Assembly (NCBI GenBank): GCA_903824725.1
Contig: CAIJXU010000083.1
Location: 1 to 52,923 of the forward strand
From: an uncultured Bacteroidota bacterium
Lineage (GTDB): Bacteria > Bacteroidota > Bacteroidia > Chitinophagales > Chitinophagaceae
Length of the DNA stretch: 52,923 nt
Direction of reading: 5' to 3'
The notes under the pieces are model-generated. The model was given only the letters and a program-made list of their open reading frames with translations, was not told the DNA's origin and did no database searches. Position 1 is the stretch's first letter; every line of letters begins with the position of its first letter. A program made the translations under genes and the position numbers. This document shows positions 43,153 through 52,346 of the stretch, piece after piece.

Positions 43153-46100
43153 TTATACTAGATTTACCTGTACTGTTAAGTCGGGGTGGTTGTCAAGGAA
43201 TAAAACCATGTCGTCATTCATTAAAAATCCCTTTTCAAAAGTGCGGACACTTGCCACCAATTGTTCCTTAGGTTCAATAAAATTAAATTTCAAGGAAGCC
43301 CTGCCTGGATTTTGTTTTAAATTCTTTTCAACAAAGTCAATGATTTCCTTATCTAATTTTGAGGGGTGCATACTAATTTCAATTGAGCGTGTTTGATTTT
43401 GTTTCACCGTCTCTAGTAATGACATATTGGTGATCTTAAACTCAAAAGCATTGGGTTGATTGTACCTATTTCTAAAACTGCCTGTTAAAAATATCTTTTG
43501 ACCAATCTCTAAATAATTTTGAAACTTGATATAATCTTCGCTCCATAATATAAAGTCGGTTTTGCCTGTAAAATCCTCAATCACAAAGGAACCAAAATTC
43601 TTACCTGTTTTTGTCATTCGGTGTTGCACATCTGTAACTAAACCAGCTAATTTAAAAACACGACCTAATTGATTTGGATTTGATGATAAGGTATCTCTAA
43701 CCTCAATAAAATCATTTATAGGGCTAAAATGATAATGGCGCATCTCAAAACTAAAATGATCTAGGGGATGTCCACTCATAAACATACCTGTGATGTCCTT
43801 TTCATGGTCTAACTTTTCAGTTAAGGTCCATTCTTCACAAACTATAATCTTAGGAACTGGCACTTGCATCGCAGAAGGCAAATCACCAAACAAAGTATTA
43901 CTTGAACCTACATTAATTGATTGTAAGGCCTGTGCATAGTTAATAAGTTTTTCAAGACCATTGGTACGATCGCCATCCGCTACGTGAAAAAATTGAGCAC
44001 GATGGTATTCGGGGAAACAATCAAAACTGCCAGAATAAGCTAAGCTTTCTAGTGATTTTTTATTTACTGATCTAGACAAAACACGTTTAATAAAATCAAC
44101 CATATCTGCAAAATGACCCGCTTTATTTCTTTCAATAATGATGGCATCAATTGCAGCTTCACCCACACCTTTTAATCCACCCAAGCCAAATCTGATTTCC
44201 CCTTTTTTATTAACAGAGAAGCCATTCAAGGATTCATTGATATCTGGACCCAATACTTTAATGGCCATTCTTTTGCATTCTTCCATGAAGAAAGTAATTT
44301 TATCAATACTTCCTGCATGATTAAGCACTGCTGACATATATTCACCTGGGTAGTGTGCTTTTAAGTAAGCAGTTTGATAGGCTAAGTAGGCGTAACAAGT
44401 GGAGTGAGATTTATTAAAGGCGTATTGTGCAAATGCTTCCCAATCGGTCCATACTTTTTCTAAAACATTTTCAGGATGTCCGTTTTTAACAGCACCCGCC
44501 ACAAATTGGGCCTTCATTTTATCCAATACCGATTTTTGTTTTTTACCCATGGCTTTACGAAGTACATCTGCATCGCCTTTTGTAAAATTGGCAATTTTTT
44601 GACTAAGTAACATGACCTGTTCTTGATAAACTGTAATTCCATAAGTGTCAGCTAAAATTTCTTCCATCACTGGTAAATCATACTGAATGGTTTCGCGCCC
44701 ATGTTTACGATCAATGAAGTTGGGGATATACGCCATGGGCCCTGGACGATACAATGCGTTCATTGCAATGAGATCAGCAAATTTATCTGGTTTTAAATCG
44801 CGTAAATGTTTTTGCATGCCCACACTTTCAAACTGAAAAGTAGCATTGGTTTCACCTCGTTGGTATAAGTTAAAAGTTTTGGAATCATCCAACGGGATTA
44901 AATCTAAGTCGATGGTGACATTGTGATTTTGTTTAATTAATTCCAATGCGGTTTTTAAAATGGAAAGGGTTTTTAATCCCAAAAAGTCCATCTTTAATAC
45001 GCCGGCTTCCTCAATGACATTTCCTTCAATTTGCGTAATCCATAAATTAGAATCTTTTGCTGTGGCCACCGGCATAATTTCGGTTAAGTCACTTGGCGCA
45101 ATGATGATTCCAGCTGCGTGAATACCTGTATTGCGAATGGAGCCTTCTAATCTTTCTGCTTCATGTAATACTGCTGCGCGTAAATCTGTTCCTTTATATA
45201 TTTCTCTTAATTTTTTTACATTATCAATATCTTCTGGTTGATAACCTTCTCTTTCGGCCAATGATTTTTCACCTTCTTTGACAGTGAGTGGTGCGTGTAG
45301 GCATCTATTTAATTCCGTACCTGGTTTGTCTGGTACTAATTTGGCTAATAAATTACTTTCAGATAATGGGAGATCCATGACTCTTGCGACATCTTTGATA
45401 CTACTTTTTGCTGCCATGGTACCATAAGTAACAATTTGTGCCACTTGTTCCTTGCCATATTTATCTACGACATAATCAATTACTTTTTGACGACCTTCAT
45501 CGTCAAAATCCGTATCAATATCGGGCATGCTCTTACGATCAGGATTTAAGAAACGCTCAAAAAGTAATTGGTATTTAATAGGATCAATATTGGTGATGCC
45601 AATGCAATAGGCAACCACACTACCTGCGGCAGAACCTCTACCAGGACCCACAAACACACCCATATTTCTGCCTGCTTGAATAAAATCACTTACAATTAAA
45701 AAATAACCCGCAAAACCCATGGTTCGAATGGTAAACAATTCAAAATCGATGCGTTCTTGCAGTTCAGAAGTAATTTCAGGATATCTTTTATTAGCCCCTT
45801 CCCAAGTTAAATGTTTTAATAATTCCCATTGGTTCATATTGGCTTCCTTATGAATTTGAAATTCTTTAGGAATAGGGAAGGCGGGAAGTAAAATATCTTT
45901 TTTTAGATTCAATACATCTACTTTATCTACAATCGCATTGGTGTTGTCAATAGACTGGGGCAAATCACTAAATAACGCAGACATTTGTGCTTGCGTCTTA
46001 AAATAAAATTCGTTATTAGGAAATTTGAATCTTCTATTTTTTACTTGAATTTCATCGTTTACAAAATCATCAAAGCCTGGAGTAGATTGTTTCTCGCCTG

Positions 46101-46827
46101 TATTAATACAAAGTAAAATATCATGCGCGTTGGCATCGTCCTCATTTACATAGTGACTATCATTGGTAGCAATAACGGGTACTTTATATTTTTTAGCAAA
46201 TTGTAAAAGTCGTTCATTGATGATCTCTTGTTCTGGAATTTGATGTCGTTGAATTTCGATATAATAATCTTCTCCAAAAATATCCAACCACCATTTAAAT
46301 TCTTTTTCAGCTTCTGCCTCGTCTTTTTTTAAGATGGATTGAGGAACATAGGCGCCAATACAACAAGTGGTCGCAATTAATCCTTCGTGGTATTTTTCAA
46401 TTAATGATTTATCTATTCGAGGATATTTGCTATACATCCCTTCGATATAGCCTAATGAAGTTAATTTAATTAAGTTCTGATATCCGATTGCATTCTTGGC
46501 TAATAAAACTTGATGATATCGGTTGTCTTTTAATTCCTTGGTGAAATTTTTGATATGTCTGTCTTTAACAACATAAAATTCACAACCAACAATGGGCTTC
46601 ACAATGGGTGCTAGGATATCTTTTCCCTCTGCATCCTTCCCAATGACTTTTGTTTTTTTCCATGCCTGGCTTACAAATTTAAAGGCGCCAAACATATTAC
46701 CATGGTCGGTAATGGCTAAAGCGGGCATTTCATCGCCTATGGCTTTTTCATACAATCCTTCGATGGAGGCAGCGCCATCCAAAAGTGAATATTGTGTATG
46801 AACATGTAAATGTGAGAAAGTAGGCAT
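43153..46827 (-). CDS. dnaE: DNA polymerase III alpha subunit
   Basis: 1224 residues, C-family replicative polymerase. N-terminal PHP domain with HLHVHTQYSLLDGA; palm with GPGRGSAAGS and the catalytic aspartates in PDIDTDFDDEGR and LKMDFLGLKT; then fingers, the helix-hairpin-helix region FGLGGLKGVGEAAID, and a C-terminal OB fold (FKLAGLVTDVQHRMTKTGK). No separate exonuclease domain, so it is DnaE rather than PolC. Single gene, no neighbour in the same transcript. Confidence 0.98.
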   Translation of the reverse strand: MPTFSHLHVHTQYSLLDGAASIEGLYEKAIGDEMPALAITDHGNMFGAFKFVSQAWKKTKVIGKDAEGKDILAPIVKPIVGCEFYVVKDRHIKNFTKELKDNRYHQVLLAKNAIGYQNLIKLTSLGYIEGMYSKYPRIDKSLIEKYHEGLIATTCCIGAYVPQSILKKDEAEAEKEFKWWLDIFGEDYYIEIQRHQIPEQEIINERLLQFAKKYKVPVIATNDSHYVNEDDANAHDILLCINTGEKQSTPGFDDFVNDEIQVKNRRFKFPNNEFYFKTQAQMSALFSDLPQSIDNTNAIVDKVDVLNLKKDILLPAFPIPKEFQIHKEANMNQWELLKHLTWEGANKRYPEITSELQERIDFELFTIRTMGFAGYFLIVSDFIQAGRNMGVFVGPGRGSAAGSVVAYCIGITNIDPIKYQLLFERFLNPDRKSMPDIDTDFDDEGRQKVIDYVVDKYGKEQVAQIVTYGTMAAKSSIKDVARVMDLPLSESNLLAKLVPDKPGTELNRCLHAPLTVKEGEKSLAEREGYQPEDIDNVKKLREIYKGTDLRAAVLHEAERLEGSIRNTGIHAAGIIIAPSDLTEIMPVATAKDSNLWITQIEGNVIEEAGVLKMDFLGLKTLSILKTALELIKQNHNVTIDLDLIPLDDSKTFNLYQRGETNATFQFESVGMQKHLRDLKPDKFADLIAMNALYRPGPMAYIPNFIDRKHGRETIQYDLPVMEEILADTYGITVYQEQVMLLSQKIANFTKGDADVLRKAMGKKQKSVLDKMKAQFVAGAVKNGHPENVLEKVWTDWEAFAQYAFNKSHSTCYAYLAYQTAYLKAHYPGEYMSAVLNHAGSIDKITFFMEECKRMAIKVLGPDINESLNGFSVNKKGEIRFGLGGLKGVGEAAIDAIIIERNKAGHFADMVDFIKRVLSRSVNKKSLESLAYSGSFDCFPEYHRAQFFHVADGDRTNGLEKLINYAQALQSINVGSSNTLFGDLPSAMQVPVPKIIVCEEWTLTEKLDHEKDITGMFMSGHPLDHFSFEMRHYHFSPINDFIEVRDTLSSNPNQLGRVFKLAGLVTDVQHRMTKTGKNFGSFVIEDFTGKTDFILWSEDYIKFQNYLEIGQKIFLTGSFRNRYNQPNAFEFKITNMSLLETVKQNQTRSIEISMHPSKLDKEIIDFVEKNLKQNPGRASLKFNFIEPKEQLVASVRTFEKGFLMNDDMVLFLDNHPDLTVQVNLV

Positions 46828-46958
46828 GTAGAAAAGGGTACTAAGTGTACAAATATCGTAAAAATAAGGAGTTTAAAAGGGCTTAATTTTCCACAAATAA
46901 ATCGTTAAAATACTAGTAAAATTTATCATTTTTAGGTTACATACATTATCTTGCCTAT

Positions 46959-47690
46959 ATGAGGATACAAACAAGGATGGGTCAGCTTCATTTATTAGGG
47001 GTCATTTTTTTATTGGGTAGTTGTACAACCCTTAACTCCATCTCCTTGCCTTTGGTTAATAAGTTACAAGTAAAGACAGCCCCAGTAGTAATCATTCCAA
47101 AACCAGCTCGAAAAATGGAGTTTTTGGAAGATATTTCTGTTACACCTGGTAAAATCACGATTAACGATGCTTCAGATAGTATTGAAACTGAAAAGTCAAC
47201 CGTAATTAATAAAAATTATGAGTTGATGCCGGTGAACCTATCAGATATTGAAAAGGCCAATTGGTTGCAATTAAAGTATTCTATTAAAATGGATATTGCA
47301 GTGGAGGAGATTAAAAACATTCCTTTATTACAAAAAATTGACGAATGGTGGGGTACTCCTTATAGTTTAGGGGGTAGTACAAAAAACGGGGTGGATTGTT
47401 CCTATTTTACTTTAGACGTGATGAAAGATATCTATAAAGTCAATTTAAAACGAACAGCAGCCGAGCAGTATGAGCAAAGTGAAAAAATTGAATGGAATAA
47501 TTTAAAGGAAGGAGATTTGATATTTTTTAAAACAGAGGGACGTAGCAGAATATCTCATGTAGGTATTTATTTAGCGAATAATAAATTTGCTCATGCCTCC
47601 ACCAGCCAAGGCGTTACGATTGGTGATTTAAGCGATCCTTATTGGCAAAGACGATTGTACAGTATGGGAAGGGTACAACCAGCACTCTAA
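46959..47690 (+). CDS. NlpC/P60 (C40) cell-wall peptidase lipoprotein
   Basis: 243 residues. Lipoprotein signal ending LLGSC (Cys22); a later Met at residue 7 could also start it. Peptidase domain about 120-243: WGTPYSLGGSTKNGVDCSYF with catalytic Cys147, ISHVGIYL with His200, and FAHAS with His212. Cleaves peptide cross-bridges of peptidoglycan (gamma-D-Glu-diamino acid bonds in the family). 3' end overlaps the M1 peptidase gene by 4 nt, convergent. Confidence 0.93.
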   Translation: MRIQTRMGQLHLLGVIFLLGSCTTLNSISLPLVNKLQVKTAPVVIIPKPARKMEFLEDISVTPGKITINDASDSIETEKSTVINKNYELMPVNLSDIEKANWLQLKYSIKMDIAVEEIKNIPLLQKIDEWWGTPYSLGGSTKNGVDCSYFTLDVMKDIYKVNLKRTAAEQYEQSEKIEWNNLKEGDLIFFKTEGRSRISHVGIYLANNKFAHASTSQGVTIGDLSDPYWQRRLYSMGRVQPAL

Positions 47691-49357
47691 TTTTCAACTA
47701 CCGTATTTACATAAAACAATCTATTAATTGTTTTTATAAATTCATTAATATCAAAGTTATCTTGCGTGATTAATTTCTTTTGTGGAATATAATCAATAGG
47801 GTTGAGCTGATATTTTTTTCCATTATAAGTTAGCGGCATTGATAAATTAAAACCTACAATGCAATTTTTCCATTGGTAAGTAAGGATTTTTTCCTTGGCA
47901 TCATATTGATAACTTAAAGTTGGAATTTGAGTCGTTCTTAAATATTGATCATATATTTTTTTATAATTAAATCCAGCTTGTGTTGAAATATAATTTTCAA
48001 TATCCTGTGTAGTCACTGTTTTGTGGTAAAAAGTTTTATTCAAACCAATTATTATTAGACGAAATAAGCTATCATTATTGATAGAATGTCTAATAGTATG
48101 AATCATATTGGATCCTTTGTAATACATATCACCAGATCCTTCTTCATTCACGCCATAGTGAGCTATGATAGTTTTATCGTTGCGAATATTTTTTCGAATT
48201 CCAAAATTATAATCGTTGCCCGCTTCTACCCCAAAATAATAGTCAGTCATTAAGGTTTCGGAATAATTGGTAAATCCTTCATGTACCCACATGTCGGCAA
48301 TATCTTTAGTGGTAATATTATTAGCAAACCATTCGTGCCCACTTTCATGCACAATAATGAAATCCCATTTTTTACCCCATCCAGAACCCGATAAATCTTG
48401 GCCTAAATAACCATTCATAAATTTATTTCCATAAGCCACTGCAGATTGATGTTCCATTCCAAGATGTGGAGATTGTACTAATTGATAACCGTCTTCGTAA
48501 AAAGGATAGGGCCCCATCCAATATTCAAATGCTTTTAACATTTGAGGAACTTGTACAAATTGTGATCTTGCTTTTGATGAGTCTTGCCTTAATACCCAAT
48601 AGTGTAAATCTAAGTCGCTTTTTAATCCTGGATACTTTTCACTCCACCCTACATAGTCTCCTATGTAGGGAATAATGTTATAATTATTAATTGGGTTATT
48701 TACTTCCCATGTATAACTCATTAAATTATTTAATCTTTGTTTTTTAATCATGCGACCATTGGCAACAGCAAATAAACTATCAGGAACATTCATCGTTAAA
48801 CTAGCACCATGATCTGGTTCGTCTGATTGATGATCCTTACACGGATACCAAATGGAAGCGCCAATACCTTGACAAGCCACAGACATCCAAGGTTTGCCAT
48901 TGCCATCTTTTTTCCAGATCCAACCTCCGTCCCAAGGTGGGCGAATTGCTTCACGCGGAGTACCATGAAAATATATAATTAAGTTAAAGCTAGAATTGAT
49001 GGCAGGTTTATCCTTCATCTCAACCATTGCAACATTTAAATTTCTTGTAAACGAAAGTGCCATTCCTTTTTTCATTGCAGCAGTAGCATAAACAACACTA
49101 TCAATGATTAAAGGTTGTTGTAAATCTATTTGAATCGCATGTGATGGTTTTACTACAGTAGCAGTCCAATTCACATGTCCAGTAATGGTTTTAGTGGTAT
49201 AGGAGGGCGTTACATTGATATCGTAACGTTGGATATCAAACCAATCTCTATTTTCATTTAAACTGCCTCTCAAGGTATCTTGTAAAGTAAATACGGGTTG
49301 ACTATGAAGTGCAAGTGATATCAAAGTTATAAAAAGCAGCGAAGTCCATGTTTTCAT
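47687..49357 (-). CDS. M1 family zinc metallopeptidase, exported
   Basis: 556 residues with a signal peptide (MKTWTSLLFITLISLALHSQ). Beta domain first, then the substrate loop LGMEHQSAVAYG (GxMEN variant with His at the last position), the zinc site VHESGHEWFANN and, 18 residues on, the third ligand in WVHEGFTNYSE. Short compared with full M1 aminopeptidases (about 850 aa), because the C-terminal helical domain is missing, as in many secreted Bacteroidota members. Cleaves N-terminal residues from peptides. Confidence 0.92.
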   Translation of the reverse strand: MKTWTSLLFITLISLALHSQPVFTLQDTLRGSLNENRDWFDIQRYDINVTPSYTTKTITGHVNWTATVVKPSHAIQIDLQQPLIIDSVVYATAAMKKGMALSFTRNLNVAMVEMKDKPAINSSFNLIIYFHGTPREAIRPPWDGGWIWKKDGNGKPWMSVACQGIGASIWYPCKDHQSDEPDHGASLTMNVPDSLFAVANGRMIKKQRLNNLMSYTWEVNNPINNYNIIPYIGDYVGWSEKYPGLKSDLDLHYWVLRQDSSKARSQFVQVPQMLKAFEYWMGPYPFYEDGYQLVQSPHLGMEHQSAVAYGNKFMNGYLGQDLSGSGWGKKWDFIIVHESGHEWFANNITTKDIADMWVHEGFTNYSETLMTDYYFGVEAGNDYNFGIRKNIRNDKTIIAHYGVNEEGSGDMYYKGSNMIHTIRHSINNDSLFRLIIIGLNKTFYHKTVTTQDIENYISTQAGFNYKKIYDQYLRTTQIPTLSYQYDAKEKILTYQWKNCIVGFNLSMPLTYNGKKYQLNPIDYIPQKKLITQDNFDINEFIKTINRLFYVNTVVEN

Positions 49358-49387
49358 AAATAATTACTTTTGGTAATTAAATATAAA

Positions 49388-50035
49388 TCAATCCTTTCCC
49401 TTTTTAAGTTTATTGGCGAAAACTTTTTCAAATTTCTCCAATTTAGGGCTAATCACATACCTGCAATAACCTTGAGAAGGATTGTTATTGTAAAAATTTT
49501 GATGGTAATTTTCGGCTGCATAAAATTTTTGGAAGGCCTCGACAGTCGTAACGATTGGATGTTCCCAAGCTTTTGAAGCATTTAAGTCTTTGATGTATTT
49601 TAAAGCGACTTCCTGTTGATGGGGGTTGTGAAAAAACACTACACTGCGGTATTGTGGGCCCACATCATTTCCTTGTTTATTAAGAGTGGTAGGGTCATGG
49701 GTTTTCCAAAAAACCGATAAAATATCGTCTAAGCTAATTTTAGTGGTATCATATATAATTTGACAAACCTCGGCATGTCCGGTATTTTTATCGCAAACCT
49801 GCTCATAAGTGGGGTTATCTACAAAACCTCCGCTATAGCCACTGGTCACTTTAACGACACCGTCTAATCTTTGAAAAAAAGCTTCAGTACACCAAAAGCA
49901 GCCAGATCCAAGGGTAATAGTTTCAGTATGACTCATGTTTATTTTATTTAATTTATCGGATGGTTTATTTTGGGCACAGGCAGTTAGGCATATTAATAGG
50001 CCTAAAAGAGTATAAGTTTTTCTGAGGAATAGCAT
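49388..50035 (-). CDS. msrA: Peptide methionine sulfoxide reductase MsrA, lipoprotein
   Basis: 215 residues. Lipoprotein signal ending LTAC (Cys20). Catalytic GSGCFWCTEAFFQRLDGV, then SGYSGGFVDNPTYEQVC, GHAEVCQIIYD, and FWKTHDPTTLNKQGNDVGPQYRS; resolving Cys likely near the end (YCRYV). Reduces methionine-S-sulfoxide, here in exported proteins. Most MsrA proteins are cytoplasmic; the lipid anchor is common in this phylum. Confidence 0.95.
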   Translation of the reverse strand: MLFLRKTYTLLGLLICLTACAQNKPSDKLNKINMSHTETITLGSGCFWCTEAFFQRLDGVVKVTSGYSGGFVDNPTYEQVCDKNTGHAEVCQIIYDTTKISLDDILSVFWKTHDPTTLNKQGNDVGPQYRSVVFFHNPHQQEVALKYIKDLNASKAWEHPIVTTVEAFQKFYAAENYHQNFYNNNPSQGYCRYVISPKLEKFEKVFANKLKKGKD

Positions 50036-50106
50036 TAGGATTGTTTATCTAAATGTAAAACAAATATTAAACTAATTTGTTTAAACAAGGTTAATGTTTA
50101 TTTAAG

Positions 50107-50114
50107 TAAATTTG
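50107..50114 (+). promoter_or_regulatory. -7 box of the mutS2 gene
   Basis: TAAATTTG matches TAnnTTTG, 16 nt before ATG 50131; an in-frame TTG at 50125 would leave almost no leader. Confidence 0.5.
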
Positions 50115-50130
50115 TCCACTATTATTGTTC

Positions 50131-52236
50131 ATGAAAGTATACCCAGAAAACGCCTTATCTCAATTAGAATTCGATAAAATAATTACTATTTTATTAAATT
50201 ACTGTCAAACCTCAGTAGGCAAGGAGATGGTCATTGATATACGTATTCATACCCATCTTAAATACATTCAAACGGCTTTAAGGCAAACGCAGGAGTTTAA
50301 ATTTATAAAATCTGCAAATCAATATTTTCCTACTGATTTTGTAATTGATATCCGAAAAGATTTAAAATTATTAGGAATCCCAGGTGCTCAATTAACAGGA
50401 GAACAATGGTTATTGGTTCGAAAATTAACGGATCATACAGCGCAGGTATTCAAATGGTTTGATGCAGAAAGGCAGACGGCTTATTCAAATTTGTATGAAA
50501 TTATTTCAGCGTCCTACTATGAAAAATGCATTATCGAAATGATTGATGCCATTATAGATGAGCGTGGTTTGGTCAAAGACAAGGCCTCAGAAGAATTGTC
50601 AAAAATTAGATTACAACTATTTAAAAAAAGACAAGAATTAAGAAGGGTATTTGAAAAAGTGGTAAGTAAATTAGCCAAGTCGGGATATACGGCAGACATT
50701 GACGAAAGTTTTAGCAATGGTCGAAGAGTGGTCGCTGTTTTTTCGGAATATAAACGTCAAGTCAAAGGATTTTTACACGGCGAGAGTGATAGTCGAAAAA
50801 CAGCATTCATTGAACCAGAAGAAACCATTGAATTAAATAATGAATTATATAGTTTAGAACAGGAAGAATTAAAGGAAGTGCAACGCATTTTAAGACAGCT
50901 CACTGCTCAATTAGCACCTTATTCTTCTTTGCTATTAGAATACATCAAAATAGTGGGCAGATTTGACTTTGTTAAAGCAAAAGCGATGTTGGCAATTGAT
51001 ATGAACGCCCAACTTCCCATGGTGCAAAACATAGCTACTTCTCATTTAATTGAAGCCTATCATCCCTTGCTATACATGTATAATAAGGCATCTGGTAAAA
51101 AAACAATTCCTGTCAATTTGCAATTAGATGACAATGCTCGTATTTTAATTATTAGTGGCCCCAATGCAGGAGGAAAAACGGTGTCCATGAAAACCTTAGG
51201 TTTAAATCAAGTGATGTTGCAAAGTGGTTTATTAATTCCTGTTCATCCAGATTCTCAAATGGGAATTTATAAGCAGTTGTTTATACAATTAGGAGATACT
51301 CAAAATTTAGCATTTGAATTAAGCACGTATTCAAGTCATTTAATACATATGAAGCATTTTATTGAAAATGCAAATGGTAAAACATTGTTTTTTATTGATG
51401 AGTTAGGTAGCGGAAGTGATCCTCATTTAGGAGGGGCTTTTGCCGAAGTGATTTTGGAAGAATTATCTAATCGACATGCGCAAGGAATTGTGACCACCCA
51501 TTATTTGAATTTAAAAGTAATGGCCAATCATAATAAAGGGATTGTGAATGGCGCTATGCAATTTGATGAAGTAAAATTAGAGCCCTTGTATCAATTAGTT
51601 ATTGGGAAGCCAGGTAGTTCCTACACTTTTGCGATTGCAGAACGAATAGGTCTTCCTAAAAATTTAATCAATAGAGCCCGGAAACTAGTAGATAGTCATC
51701 ATTTTGAATTAGATAAATTATTAAATAGTACGGAGCAAGATTTGCAATTAATTCAAAAGGAAAGGAGGGATTTAAATAAAAAGTTAAAAGAAAATGAAAG
51801 CTTGCAAGCCGAGTTGACCAAAACTTTAAATAAGGAAAAACATCTGCAACAAATTAATTTATTAAAAGAGCAAAACAAAGTAGCGGAGGATAAATTTGTG
51901 TATCTAAAGGAAATGGAACGCAATTTAAAACAAATTGCTTTAGATTGGAAGAAGTCGGATAAGAAGGAAGAAGTGATGAAAAATTTATATCATTTATTAT
52001 TTAAGAAAAATGATAAAGTGGTCATTAATAAATTGGCTAAAAAAGTAGACAAAAATTACAAGGAATTAGCAAAGCCCATTCAAATTGGCTCCATGGTTAA
52101 GATGAAAAATAATTACCAAGTGGGAGAGGTGATGCAGATAAAAGGAAAAAGAGCCATTGTCAAAATTGGACAATTGCCCATGAATATCGATTTTGCTGAT
52201 TTGGTGGTGGTTGAGAAAATTGAAACGAATCAATAG
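50131..52236 (+). CDS. MutS2-type ATPase lacking the Smr nuclease domain
   Basis: 701 residues from ATG 50131. N-terminal core and helical lever (about 1-320), then the MutS ATPase domain with Walker A SGPNAGGKTVSMKT (about 341-354), Walker B FFIDELGSGSDPHLGGAF (about 418) and TTHYLNLK. A charged coiled coil (about 515-605) precedes a small KOW-like end (VKMKNNYQVGEVMQIKGKRA). Typical MutS2 (about 780-790 aa) ends in an Smr endonuclease domain, absent here. MutS2 proteins act on recombination intermediates or collided ribosomes. It lacks the MutS mismatch-binding domain. Confidence 0.92.
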   Translation: MKVYPENALSQLEFDKIITILLNYCQTSVGKEMVIDIRIHTHLKYIQTALRQTQEFKFIKSANQYFPTDFVIDIRKDLKLLGIPGAQLTGEQWLLVRKLTDHTAQVFKWFDAERQTAYSNLYEIISASYYEKCIIEMIDAIIDERGLVKDKASEELSKIRLQLFKKRQELRRVFEKVVSKLAKSGYTADIDESFSNGRRVVAVFSEYKRQVKGFLHGESDSRKTAFIEPEETIELNNELYSLEQEELKEVQRILRQLTAQLAPYSSLLLEYIKIVGRFDFVKAKAMLAIDMNAQLPMVQNIATSHLIEAYHPLLYMYNKASGKKTIPVNLQLDDNARILIISGPNAGGKTVSMKTLGLNQVMLQSGLLIPVHPDSQMGIYKQLFIQLGDTQNLAFELSTYSSHLIHMKHFIENANGKTLFFIDELGSGSDPHLGGAFAEVILEELSNRHAQGIVTTHYLNLKVMANHNKGIVNGAMQFDEVKLEPLYQLVIGKPGSSYTFAIAERIGLPKNLINRARKLVDSHHFELDKLLNSTEQDLQLIQKERRDLNKKLKENESLQAELTKTLNKEKHLQQINLLKEQNKVAEDKFVYLKEMERNLKQIALDWKKSDKKEEVMKNLYHLLFKKNDKVVINKLAKKVDKNYKELAKPIQIGSMVKMKNNYQVGEVMQIKGKRAIVKIGQLPMNIDFADLVVVEKIETNQ

Positions 52237-52346
52237 AATTACCAAAATGCATTTTATATATGTTAATTATTTAAAATATATTTAGCCTAATTTCTGTATA
52301 ATTTGATTAATTCCATTATCTTAGCATATAACTTTATGTTCATTTT

